Assembly: GCA_013399015.1 (NCBI GenBank)
Contig: VWZX01010008.1
Span: 131,037 to 195,036, forward strand
DNA length: 64,000 bases
Direction: 5' to 3'
Source of the DNA: Galbula dea
Taxonomy: Eukaryota; Chordata; Aves; Piciformes; Galbulidae
In this document: positions 52,731 to 64,000 of the stretch, piece after piece
Layout of the letters: each line of letters begins with the position of its first letter
How positions within the stretch are numbered: the first letter of the stretch is position 1
Notes under the pieces: generated by a model
What the model was told of the DNA's origin: nothing
Database searches by the model: none
Seen by the model: the letters and a program-made list of their open reading frames with translations, nothing else
Program-made: the position numbers and the translations under genes

Positions 52731-55700
52731 ATTCCACAAGTGCAGATTGTCTTCTAGTCAGCTAGCAAATCTTCTCAGCCACTCAGTCAGAAAGTCTCCC
52801 GCTTGCCATTTTAAAAGCAGCCTGGCCCTTAGAAGCACTAGGACAGCTTTGCTGATAAAGCTTTACTCTGAGGGAACAAAATAATTTGTCAACTCTCCCT
52901 GCCCCTAAGCACCAAGTGCCCTGCAAATCAATCCACGGAAGTGTTCTCACTTTGATTCTGGCTGCGGAGGAAAGGGCAGCACTGCGCTCGCTGTCTCTCT
53001 GCTGGTGGAGAGCATTCTCCATCATATCTACTTCTTACCAGAAGGGAAATGTGCAAGATACTGTGTAAAACTCGAGGGGGGGGAAGGAGAATTAAGAAAG
53101 ACTTCTGGAATTGCATCTTCTTTAGGTGAACACCTTCCCTCTCCCTTCCCTGTGCCCACACAGCTGGCCATGTATCTTCTGGTGGGTGAAATAAAACTCC
53201 ACAGTTTCTCACCAACAAATCTTGGTGAACTCAAATTTCATATCAAAATATCTACAAACAGGCTAGGGAAACAAAAACCCATGGTGACACCTGTAGCTGT
53301 ATTTATCTCTTTTCCCTGCTGTCATCTGACATGACTTTTGTCTTGTGACATCTGTATTTTGGGAAACAAAATCTCAAACCATAAATGCAATCTGTTTGCC
53401 AGAAGAATGCTCAAGACTCCACACTCTCTGCTAATATCACTCAGTTTGTTGTAGTTTTGAGGAAAAACAAAACAAAACCAAGCACATTTTTATCTGCTCT
53501 GCTATTACAATGCCTAGTCTGCCTGAACTGTAACCAGCCTCTGTGCTACCACTACAACCTGGAATGGTTACCCACCTCCCCAGGTAGGAGCAGTCTGTTA
53601 AACCATGCCCAAAGACTGTGCTGAGAGCCCTGGTCTCTCTCAAAGGACAGCAAGGGAGGTCAGCTGTTTGCAGCTCACTCAGTATCGGATTGTCCCAGCT
53701 TGTTTAGGTTTGTTGGCATGCCAGTAGTTATCCTAAAGAGTTCATTACTTTGTTTCCCCCCCAGGAATACTAATGCTAAGACTACTGCAAAGTTATAACG
53801 GTTGTACCCACATTTCATTTCATCTCAAACTGACTTTCATCCACTTTTGCTTCCCCCTTCATTGTCTCAGTGCTGATATTTGTTACCCAAAAGGAACACC
53901 AGCACTTTCTTTCACATGATGATGGCCTACAGAGAAAAAAACAGCACATATTTTGCTCCACCATGTGTATCTCACATGGGTTTCATGCTTTCCAGGCGTG
54001 GAGAAACCCTGTGCACAAGACCTCTGGCTGAAGATTTAAGATGCTCATGTCTCCCCTTTGCTATTGGTTAACCTTCATACCACAGGCTCATTTCTCAACT
54101 GCTCCAGATAGTTTTGCCTCCCTCCCCTTAAGCTAACTTAGGGCTACCCTCCTATTTCTTTTCATCTTGGGCTGGCTCCTAAGTGGTAGGAAAGCAGCCA
54201 CCAGACTGGCTGAGGGCAGCAGGCTGCATTCCCTGGACTCCATTCCCAGCAAAGCAGGAGGAGCTTGTGTCACCAGTAGGTTTGAGGAGACAGAAGCAGG
54301 AGGAGGCGAGTTCGTGTTCCTTTGGCATCAGTTCACCCAACCTACAGCCAGCTTGGGGTTATGGAACTGGGCAGCCTGCCTCAACAAGACACTGCTTATC
54401 CAGGAGGTGCAGGATCTACACAATCTTTCAAGACTGAGAATAAGCCAAATTAACATAAGCCCTTTAACTTTCATCCTTGTGGACTCTTCTGTTACCCTAA
54501 AGCTCCAGCAGTAACAGAGTTATGCCTGTATTTTTCAGTCGGTGTCGAACACATTTCCACAAGCCAGGGAAGCAGCCTGCCTGTAGGAAAACCCTTCCAC
54601 TGGTTCAGATGTTAAAGCTAGCACAGAAACCACCACTGCTTTGCCCCAAATCCTTTGTTGTAGCAGTGTGCAATATATTAGAGCTTATCACCTTTGACAT
54701 GACAAAGAATCCCCTGCTGCCAGCATTCTCAGCTCACAACCAGCCAATTAATTCTCATTCCTCCACCAGGGCAAGTGCTCCAGAGTCAATAGCACACTAA
54801 GAAACACCTTCTTAAGGAAATTCTCCCTTTCTGGGAATGTTTACACTTGTATTCTGAAAGGGGAAAAAGCCCTCAAACACTTTTCTTTCCTAAAGGAAAA
54901 AGCATGAAATAATTAGAAGAATCAGAGGCAGAATTTTGTTCTTTTTCAAGTGAACATTAGGAATGGGAATTAGAGCAATCCTTTAAGGACCTGGATACCT
55001 TGGAGCTGGCTGAATGTGAGCTTCTGTCTAGAAGGTGATTGAGTCCATTAGTATGGCATGATGATGGAGCCATCTACATAGCTCTATACCAAGATGGTTG
55101 ATGCTTGGTCTGTCTGAAGAGCAGAAAAGCAGCTGTCTGCAGGTTCCTGGCTGTACTGGGTAAATCAAATGTCTCTTTAGGAGTTTAGCTGTGTATTTAC
55201 TAACCACTGAGAGAACAGAGACTACAGAGGAGTCCCTCTGCAGCTAGGAATAACTTAGTAAGAACAGTACCTACGCTTTGTTTCAGACTAAACACAGCCC
55301 AACAGCTACACTAGATTCAACTAGACACAAAAAGGGTACAGCATGTTAGAAAGCTGGATTCCCCACAGTGAAAGCTAAAGCCCTAAGCTGGGTTCATAGG
55401 TTCTGTATGTGACACAGGAGCTCAGAAATTCACTGTTCAAGCTCAGCCAGCAATTGAGAGGGAAGCTGCCTGAATTCACTCTTAGTTTATAATTGCTGAC
55501 AGCAATGCAGTAAGAACTCATCTTAGCATGTCTTAAATCCCAGCTCTCCCACAATGCCTAAGTAAGGTTTGCACTGAAGTGAGGGCATCCACGTAGCAAC
55601 ACAGTCCAGCACTTTCCACAGATCAAAACATCTCCCTCTTTCTTCTCAAACACCTGAAGACACTTGGTTGAAAGTGGAGGTGGAAGTGCAAGTGATTAGA

Positions 55701-56239
55701 CCACTCATGCCAGCAGTGATTTGGCACCAGTACCTGCTGCTCACTCTCAGTATCGTGCCCTAACTACCCCCTGGCAGCCCATTCTGAGTGGTCACACCTC
55801 CCTTCTGCTGGAGACACAGCATGATTCAAGGAGGACTTGCTGAGGCAGCAAGGGAGTGTGAGTGCAGAGTGCAGGGGTGAGAGCATTTACCTGCGAGGGA
55901 AGAGAGGTGGGAACTGAGCTGTTTCCACAGCTCCTGCTTTGGAAAAGGACACAACTACTCCTGGGAGCAGGGAACAGAGATCTCTCCTCCTAAATGACTT
56001 CTCTAAAAGCCATGCTCACTCCTTTCCCTCCATCTAGCCTAACTTAATCTATTTACTGCAGGGTTCAGCAGGAGTGGTGAGGATTGCCCATGCCCAGACT
56101 AGTCTGGCAGTTTAAGCATTCTCCTCCGAGGTGGGAGCTGAGGATGTTAATGCAACCAGACAGAGGAGCAAACTCTGTATCTCCCACTTCCTGACAAACC
56201 CCTTAGGACATCGAACAGCAGCTTGCAGATCAACAAACA
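52731..56239. other. Unassigned non-coding sequence
   Basis: About 3.5 kb with no gene or transposon recognised. A short G7 run is at about 53077-53083. Frames reach 115 codons at most (54167-54514) and overlap in two phases. Confidence 0.5.
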
Positions 56240-56319
56240 TTTAAAAACACAAACAAACAAAGAAACCTACAAAAAAACCCACCCCAAAACAACAAACAAA
56301 ACCCAAACCCCACAAACAC
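56240..56319 (+). repeat. A/C-rich low-complexity tract
   Basis: About 80 bases almost only of A and C, with AAACAAAC, ACCCACCCC and AACCCAAACC words. It lies about 200 bases before a CR1 tail. Confidence 0.82.
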
Positions 56320-56515
56320 TCTTGCATTTCTAGAGGAAGCCTGATCCTATCTGTAGCACAGAACATAAATTGCTCAGGTCACATTTCCTATTCAAGATGA
56401 TATTTTCTCAAACATGGCAATACTGTTGGCTCCAATACTTACTATAAATGCTGGTTTTGAGCACAGAAATGGATTGCAAAATCACTTAAACCATAGCAGA
56501 AAATGTTTTTTTGGA

Positions 56516-56620
56516 ACACAGAATCACAGAACGTTAGGAGCTGGAAGGGACCTCAAAAGATAACCTAGCCCAAGCCCCCTGCCAGAGCAGGGTTCCCTAG
56601 AGTAGGTGACCTGATTTGGG
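56516..56620 (-). mobile_element. CR1 LINE, short 3' end fragment
   Basis: 'cacagaatcacagaacgtta', 'ggagctggaagggacctc', 'aaaagataacctagcccaag', 'ccccctgccagagcagggtt' and 'ccctagagtaggtgac' match the reverse complement of an avian CR1 3' end. Same subfamily style as the 52.6-kb copy, but a separate insertion with its own substitutions. Confidence 0.93.
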
Positions 56621-57500
56621 TACTGAGAACTAACTTCCAAGACTGAATGCTGATTGCCTTCAGCCTTGAGCCAAAGGAACTTCTTCGTGCAGCACTGCAC
56701 ACTGTTGGAAAGTCTGGGAGGTGAAACTGAGACATCTAATGGCTGCTTGGAGATGCCTGAAGACACTGAACACTGAAACTCACTTTGTAAGGTAAGAGAA
56801 AGAGAGGTGGCTTAGTGGGCACAGTGCAAATGAGGCTGCCAAGGAGCCATATCCAAGAGCAATTCCTTCAATGTTTTCTCAGCAGATTCTATATTATTGT
56901 ACACAAAAATTTTGTATTCCAGATCAGTAATTCCTCCCCCCTCCTCCTGTGCAAGTCCTTCCAAGACATGAGGATGGGAAGGTTTCCACTGAAGCAAGAG
57001 TGAGTGACAGGGATCACCAGACAGCACCAGGCATAAGGACCTCAAAAGATATTACTTTTTAAAAAACAAAATAAATCAATTGCTAGAAAAGTATTTACTG
57101 CATCACTGTGCTGATGTAACCAATGTATAACAACATAGTCCCACGTAGCATCAAGACCTTAAAACTGTCTCCTTCCTGAAGCCACATCTAATCCAGCATT
57201 CTGAGCAGAGACTCTGAAAAGAAAAATGATGCCTATCTACCTTGTGTCAGGAAAATTATTACCCATGTTATATTTAGCTAACAGACCAAAAAGTTACAGG
57301 GCGTGAGCAGGCTTTTGCAGGAACATCCTTTGGCAGCTGATTTACTGAGAGACATTGGCTGTGGCCTTGGGAGGAGAAGGCTAAGAGATTAGCTTTTCCC
57401 TTCTGGGGGGAGGAAGGTCCATTACCTCCCTGACTGCAGCACAGGCAGGATCCATGACATTAGAGGACGTTGGGAAGTGGCATTAATACATGCCAGAGGG
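56621..57500. other. Unassigned non-coding sequence
   Basis: No gene or repeat was recognised between the two CR1 copies. Confidence 0.45.
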
Positions 57501-57880
57501 TATCATAGAATAGTCCAAACTGGAAGGGACCCAGAGGAATCATCTAGTCCTGCTCCTAACCCTGCACAGGACACCCCAAGAATCACACCTGTGCACTTTT
57601 TGAACTCCATCAGGCCTGGTGCTGTTACCACCTCCTTGGGGAGGCTGTTCCAGAAGCCCAACCACCCTCTGGGTGAAAAACCTTTTTCTTATATCTTACC
57701 TAAATCTCTCTGACTCAGCTTCATGCCATTTCCTCTAGTCCTATCACTATCCACAAGAGTGAAGAGGTTGGTGTCTGCCCCTCTGCAACCCCTTGTGAGG
57801 ATGTTGAAGACAGCAGTGAGGTCTCCCCTCAGTTTCCTCTTCTCCAGGCTGAACAAACTAAGTGACCTCAGCTGCTCTTC
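57501..57880 (-). mobile_element. CR1 LINE, 5'-truncated copy with intact 3' tail
   Basis: The plus strand shows, in order, 'tatcatagaatagtccaaac', 'tggaagggacccagaggaat', 'aggctgttccagaagcccaa', 'ggtgaaaaacctttttctta', 'ttgaagacagcagtgaggtc' and 'tctccaggctgaacaaacta'. About 380 bases survive, from the tail into the end of the reverse-transcriptase region. It starts with the TATCATAGAAT-type terminal motif, so the 3' end is preserved. Plus- and minus-strand frames of 78-105 codons here are shadows of the repeat. Confidence 0.95.
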
Positions 57881-60323
57881 ATCCACATACACCAGACAAG
57901 GATTGGGTAAGAGCCACAGATGGCTCATCCTATCTCTTCAGAACTATAAAGCACTTCTTTCCTGTCCATTTGACCTCTTCTCTCCTGCTTTGCATTCAGG
58001 AAGAACAAACACACTTCACACACCCTTGCCCAGTGCGTGAAGGGGACAGAGAAAACATCTCCTCCAGCTTTGCTCTGGCAGTGCAAGCTAAGACACAGTC
58101 CCCAGAGTGACTGCTAACATTATCTGCACTACTCAGGTACATCTGGGTTGAAAGTACTGAGGAGAGGAAGGGGAGATGATATGTGAGATATAAACAAACG
58201 TCAATGGACTCAGAAGTCCTAATCACCTAACTGAAACATGTAATGTTTTCCTATTCAGTTATAATTATAGAGAAGTTATGCCTGGGGGGAAACTAGTTCT
58301 GGGTTTCTTTTTCTTAAAAAACAAATAAACAAATAAATAAATTGGGAATTTAAAGGTGTCTCTCATGCTTTCAGATATTAGATTATTCCTAGCTGAGCAT
58401 CATCACATCCAACTGTATTCCTCTCTGATGAAGTGAGATAATGTACTGCAGCTCCAGCCAGTGTTTCCTTCCCCAGAGCACTGTAAGGCAGCCCTTTGTC
58501 TGAACTGACAGATCCCCAGGACACATCACAGCTCCAGAGCTCCTGAGGAACACCAGGTGACGTTTTCCATCTCCAGTTTCTGTATGCAGGAGAGGACTGG
58601 ATGACGCACACCCCAGCCCAGCCTGCTAGCTGCTGTTGCAGCATGTGCACAGACTGATGATCCAGCTCTGACTCACGAGCCCCTGCAGCACAGCCTTACA
58701 GAGGGACCTGCCAAAGCAGCACAGGCAGGCAACAGAAAGCAATCATTTCAATGAAAAGTAATCACTCTTTTGAGCAGTATTTCAGGCAAGTGTGCATGTG
58801 ACTGGAGTATGTCATATGGAGAGGCTGAATTAGGGAGATACAACCATTGCTCAAATCAAGAAAACAAGCCTTGCTTCTGCAAAGCTATGGCAAAGTCTCA
58901 CAGCTGCAAGAAAACTCCCTTCCTGCCCTTTTGCAATCAGCTGACAGAGTTGATTTGCTGCTGCTTCAGCAAGTGATAGCTGTTCAGAGGAGCACGCAAC
59001 AGCCTTTGGTCCTGGTCAAGGAGTGTTGTCTTAATAACAACAAGAGGTGTGTGCCTGTCTTTAGCAAAGGAGAAGAGTCCTCTCACCTGAGACCTGCACC
59101 CTGTGACACATGGAGTCACTTTCTTTGCTGTCAGTTAGGCCACAATGTCAAGCACTCTTAGGGAACCAGTTACTCAGGCCCTCAGGCAAGTCTCTGGTGC
59201 CCTGAAAGTGGCTCAGGGTTAAGTAAAAGGATTGGGCAACATCCCAGTAACAATATACCCAGCTTCCCCAGGAGCATTTGGTTCCCATTGTTTCCTCCTG
59301 GTATTTTCCATTTGCTTCCTAAGTGTTTACATGTCTTGTACCCTGTAGGCTCTTCAGGATAGCCAAGTAATAGAGAACACTCATCAGGAAGTCTCAGAGC
59401 ATGGAGGGTGGGAGACTACAATGGCTTTGGGACACAAACTGGGCCAAGATATGCAGTGCCCAAAGCTCATAGTCTGCCTGCAATGAAGATACTACACAAG
59501 CAAATGAGCAAATCCAGCCTGGAGAGCTCGAGCTGTAACTGTCTGAGAGGAACCACCAAGACAAGGAACCTCAGGGAAAGATTCTGGATACAGCTGCTGC
59601 AGAGGAACAGCTGGAAGAGGCTCCTTTGTCTCAAAGCCAGGATGAAACTATCCTGCATTAACATGGAGCCCCAGGTGCTCCCTTTGCTGGTTCTGAGTGG
59701 CTCTGAGTCTGTGGCCAAGAAATAGAAGGATGAAGACTACACATGGTTTTTTGAAGAGATTCTGAGGAGCATAAGTGGAGCCACTTGGCCCAGCTTCCTA
59801 ACTGCCATCTGCAACCTCTCCTCAGTGGAGGTCAGGCTGCCCCTGAAAAACTGGTGAGGAGAATTCACAGCTGCAGCTGCTTCCACCACCAAGTGAACAT
59901 ACTTCTAAGGGTGGTGGCTGGAACGTGGGCAAAGGAAGGAAGCACTCTCAGCATCCAGCAGGTCTGGTTTCAGTAGGCAGGTAGTCAGGGAAGTCAAATG
60001 CATCCTGTCTTCTGCTGGCACTTGTGCCCCTCCAGTGTCCCACGTTTGGAACTTGCTGATGATCCTGCCTACTACCCCATGTGAAGCACACCTCCCTCAC
60101 ACACTGAATGAGCTGTAGAACAGAAAACCTTTGAGACAGCAGATCAGGCAAAATTAAAACCAGCAGAGACTAGAGCAAATGAAATGTTACTTTCACCCAG
60201 AGAGGAGGTGACAGGGAGCCAGCCCCACCTGTAAAGCAGGCTTTGGCAATGAACAGATACCAGTTTACACAGGGATGGTCTGCAGTGTGTTACTGCCACT
60301 GAGAGAAAACAGAAGGGGATCTT
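57881..60323. other. Unassigned non-coding sequence
   Basis: About 2.4 kb with no recognised gene. Includes an AAAC/AAAT tract (58316-58341). Frames at 59.4-60.0 kb were considered as an old retroelement coding region but no domain could be recognised. Confidence 0.45.
58316..58341 (+). repeat. (AAAC/AAAT)n simple repeat
   Basis: An A run followed by ACAAATAAACAAATAAATAA. Tetranucleotide-like and short. Confidence 0.8.
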
Positions 60324-60337
60324 GGGGGGGGAGGGGG
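60324..60337 (+). repeat. G-rich tract
   Basis: A run of eight G, one A, then five G. Weak G-quadruplex potential on the plus strand. Confidence 0.75.
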
Positions 60338-63198
60338 TAAACCAAGGCATTATGAAGAGAGCAAAACAATAATACTATGGAAATGCATGGCAAAGAGAAA
60401 TGAAATTACACTGTAATACAGGAAATTGAATTAATTGTTTGCAACTAGTTATGATTTATTTTTAATGATACAAAAGACAATGATCTTGAAGGGAACATAC
60501 AATCCCACATATATCTATGTCCATGTCCTTTTCACACCCTTTCCTATATTTATAATGAAGAAGGAAGTCTTCTGATGACGTGCTTCAGGAAGACTGAGAC
60601 ATTACTTAGGTAAGTTAAATAGCAGTTTCAAGTCCTCCTGGAAAGTGAATTATGATCAGAGGTCACATTCAGCAGCAGCACTAAATAGAACAAGAGAAAC
60701 TCTTTGGGTGTATTATCCACGTGGAAATTAGCCATGTTTTATGTGTGACCAACCTGTGGCATAAAAATAGGAGGTGATTTAAGATGCTGGGTTTCCTATC
60801 AACTGCTTTTACACAGGTACTGAGAACTTGCTTTTAAAGGCAATGTCAGAGTTATTTTGGCTCCTTGGTGAGCAGAGATCCTAAAATAAGAGTATGGCCT
60901 CACAGAATGGAGGCTTTGAGCATGTTAATGAAATTAAAGAGTCTTTAGGCACCAAATAGCATGTTCCAAGATGAATAAGAAATTTGTGCTGGCCTGAAGG
61001 GGGTCAGCAGAAAAACTGGTTCAGTGCTGTCTGCATGCAGGTCTCCACCTGCACCAAACCACTGCACTTCCCTGGGAGCATCCTCCCACAGCTCATGACT
61101 CCTGGCTAACAAGACCTGAAAGTGGAGCATGCACATAATTCCCACAGCTTTGTACACAGTGTGGGGAGGGAGAAGGCTAAATTAGCACTTAACTGAAACA
61201 CTCCAAAGCACTTCAATGCTGTCATAGTGGTGCCCAAATGCCACTGTCACTGCTGCTGTGGGTGACTGTAAGTCATTGTAAGAAACTTTATGGTTAACTA
61301 CTCTGTATCATTTCTTAATGCCACACAGAGGCTTTGCAGTCCACGCTCTGACAGTCTGGTTTCATTTTACTTCTTGGATACTGAATCTTGTACCTGTGTG
61401 GAGAATTCTCTTTGCTGCTCTTCATGCATGCTGAATTTGGTGAACACCTGAAAGTCTTTGTGAGGACTGCGTTTTTCTGGATGAGAGCACAGCCACTCTG
61501 GGAAGGTTGCCTCCCCCAATAATCAGTAGTTTTGTTATCTAAAGGAGTGTCATCTTGGAAAACACAACAAAACCCTTGACAGCTTGTGTTCCTCACCGTC
61601 CCTTTTACACACACAGCTCCAAAGAGCCCTTCACTTTCTTTCCTAGCCTCTGAGATCTGCCTTTCTCCTGCAGCCACAAACTAGATCATGGTGCTATATG
61701 CCATAGGCTATGGTATCTATATGATATGGTATCTCTGGTTTCTACACATCATATAAATATTTGGTTCCATATTTGGCTAGAACTTTGTTCCTTGTGTACT
61801 CAGCTTGCCTTTAGCCATAGGGGATAACCATTTCCCTTCTGTAATGAGTCTTGCAACTCTCTCTCTGGTAAAAGGCAACAAGATCATAATATTTTGACAA
61901 GTCAAGAGAATGCAACTGAAAGAGCAAACTGCTGGACACAGGTGAGCCAGAACTTCCCTCTGTTGTTTCACCTACATTGAAAGGTGCTGCTTTCAACTAG
62001 TCCAGCCTGAAACACCCTGGGACTTACTCACCTAAAGTTACTGCTTTTCTCCTCCTGGCTTCTTGCCAGAGTTGCTGAACCCTCTGATTATAAAAAAGCA
62101 AGGAATGGGTGTTCTTTGGGTGGGTTCCAGGGTACTGGAAATAGTTCTTTATCTTGGCCCATACAACTGAATTTGTTGCCCTGGTAGTCATACTGGGAAT
62201 AAAAAGGGTTGAAGCAGGTCCAGTGCTGCTTCCCCTAAAGATCCAGAGGAAAGAAAAAAAGGCCTGAAGAGTCTTTGAGCTGTCTTCTTTCACCCAACTC
62301 CAAGCTAGCTTAACAAGGTCACGCTGCAAGATAAGCAGTAAGAGGGAAGGGCAGGCACTGACAGGGTAGGTTCATGCAGCAGGGCACTGGCTGCTGGGAA
62401 CAGAGCCCAGCACCTCTCCCAGGTCAATATGCTACTTGAGTGACTAAGGCAGCAGGCACTGACAGACTGAAGGGTACCAGTGAGTTACTGCTTGGGCTGT
62501 TACTGCTCTGCATGTGAAACCTGGAAAGAGCTCTGGACTTCTCTCACCTTAAACAGACTCTTTACTTATGTGAGGCCGAGCAAGCAAAGATTGCTGAAGG
62601 ACTTGGGTGCAGGCACCTGGCTGGGTGACAGAGAGACCACACAGTGTGTCTGGGTTTGGCCACTCTGGAACCACTTCTGAATGCTCTGACGTGACCAGAT
62701 GTAATCTGGCTTGTTCTGATGATGCAGGCTCGCAGGTCACATCTTGTGCGTAACACAGGGCGACTGCTTTAAGGAAGCAGGAGGGATCAGTTATCCCAAA
62801 TCAGCACATTGCAGGTTTAGAGTTTAGAGTGAAAGTTTCCCTCAGATAGGTCTCCTTTTTCTCCTCACTATTTTCATTTCTTAGTGGAAAAAAGTAAATG
62901 CTGTGCTAGGGTCAGTAGTGTACTTGGCACATGCTTGTCCCAAGGAAAAGGATGAAGCTATTATACATGCAGCCTCATAGCATGGAAAATACCAGATTGC
63001 AGCCCAGCTCTGACCGCAGGAGTGCAGCCACATTCCTCCCAGTCAAGCATCTCCACATCCAGATCCCCCTCCTTTCACACCACTGAAACATTTTTCAGTG
63101 CTTGTTTCTTCAGACCTTCACAGCTCTAGCCCCATCCTGTGGAGCTGTTTTCCTTCACACTTCCCTCATATAAAAGGTTAAAACATCCAGAAAGCATC
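60338..63198. other. Unassigned non-coding sequence
   Basis: About 2.9 kb with no gene or transposon recognised. AT-rich at 60360-60480. A 14-base word, gcaggcactgacag, occurs at 62351-62364 and again at 62452-62465. A 13-base inverted repeat CCATAGGCTATGG lies at 61701-61713. Confidence 0.5.
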
Positions 63199-63278
63199 CA
63201 ACAAAACCATCAACAACCCAAAGAAAAGAAAAACAAACAAATCAGCAAAAAGAGCCCAAACACCAAAACCTCCCAAAA
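63199..63278 (+). repeat. A/C-rich low-complexity tract
   Basis: About 80 bases dominated by A and C, with some G in the middle, in the same strand sense as the earlier tracts. Confidence 0.72.
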
Positions 63279-63639
63279 TCCTCTGTTATTCCCAGAAACA
63301 CATATTTTGAAGGTTTAAAATCGCAGACTTAGGATAAATAGGATATTTTCCTTTCCTTCCTCTTAAAAATCTCCAGAGGATGGATGTGAATGGCAGGCAG
63401 GTCACACATCCTCCTTACCAGCAGGGTGTTAGGGAGAAAATCGTGTCAGGACTCGAGGACTCCCGGAGAAGAGACCAAAAGCAGTGTCAGGAGTCTGCAA
63501 TAACAGCAGGAACCACGAGATGTCATGGTTGGTGCAGGGAAAGCCACCAGCGGCCGCTTGCGATCTGCACTGCCCCATCCCTCACAGCACTGCTAGGGGC
63601 AGTTGGACCTGGTGGTACCCGGTGACGAGTGGCTCACCA
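63279..63639. other. Unassigned non-coding sequence
   Basis: No gene was recognised. It contains a NotI-type GCGGCCGC-like site near 63551 and a slight local rise in CpG, too small for a CpG island. Confidence 0.45.
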
Positions 63640-63716
63640 AAGACATGGACACGGGTTTAGATGACAGTGACAGGTTGATGGTTGGACTTGATCTCTTTCA
63701 GCCTTGATCATTCTGG
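63640..63716 (+). mobile_element. Old CR1 3' end fragment, sense strand
   Basis: 'catggacacgggtttagatg', 'acaggttgatggttggactt' and 'gatctctttcagccttgatc' followed by 'attctggga' follow the order of a CR1 3' end (…tttag…gttgatggttggact…gat…cattct) with several gaps. It is a diverged relic, and the upstream boundary is uncertain. Confidence 0.78.
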
Positions 63717-64000
63717 GACACTCCTCCACCACGCATCAAACCATCTGATGCTTTTGCCACCTCTGCAGCCCTGTGCAGGTCTGGGAGGGAAGGCAAAAGG
63801 CTTCTGTTTCTGGGCTGCCTTAGGTGAATGTGTTCTGCCAAGACTGGAACTGCCATTCAGACTTTAGATGGAGTTGGCCACCAGGCAGGAAAAAAAGAAA
63901 CCTGTCTTTTATGGCTTTGAAATCCCAAATCTCAGGTCCTGGAAAGCAGGCTGCCTCCCTTTCCCTGGCTGGGGCCCTGTACCACCTAACCCCCTCCTGC
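63717..64000. other. Unassigned non-coding sequence at the window edge
   Basis: Nothing recognised. Sequence continues past the window. Confidence 0.4.

Noticed and set aside
59165..59990. Possible old retroelement coding region
   Set aside because: Some phrases look vaguely like the first frame of CR1, but all three frames have stops and no motif could be placed. Consensus alignment would be needed.

Overview
The window looks like bird nuclear DNA (Aves), either intergenic or inside a very long intron. The clearest evidence is a set of truncated CR1 LINE copies. They end in the avian-type 3' tail, seen in reverse as 'ttggaagggacct…tcatctagtccaa…'. Other support is moderate AT richness, sparse CpG with no CpG island, short simple repeats, no SINE-dense texture, and stop codons scattered through all six frames. 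A crocodilian or turtle source also carries CR1, so 'bird' is a strong inference and not proven.

Layout. Bases 1 to about 11,200 are essentially unique non-coding sequence with a few low-complexity tracts. CR1 fragments lie on the minus strand at 11.2, 17.4, 24.4-24.9, 29.5, 38.8, 52.6, 56.5 and 57.5-57.9 kb. They lie on the plus strand at 47.3, 48.8-49.0 and 63.6 kb. A 23-bp purine-rich minisatellite sits at 21.28-21.65 kb. It contains the window's only N and an exact duplicate of its own flank, which points to an assembly join. A/C-rich tracts recur at about 3.4, 10.2, 13.0, 26.1, 42.9, 47.7, 56.3 and 63.2 kb. Microsatellites occur at 4.86, 23.36, 37.04, 42.25 and 49.26 kb.

Genes. I can support no complete gene. 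The longest open frames (179, 182 with an N, 134 and 132 codons) are about what chance allows in 64 kb of six-frame sequence, or lie in repeats. One minus-strand segment, 37,731-37,984, has a good splice-acceptor-like boundary and a protein-like 83-residue reading frame ending in a stop. It is listed as a low-confidence candidate terminal exon of unknown identity. I found no tRNA, rRNA, CRISPR array, bacterial operon or viral gene, and no convincing new biological system. The most useful observations are the probable assembly artefact at the minisatellite, the candidate exon, a possibly interrupted CR1 at 47.3-49.0 kb, and the strand-biased A/C-rich tracts.
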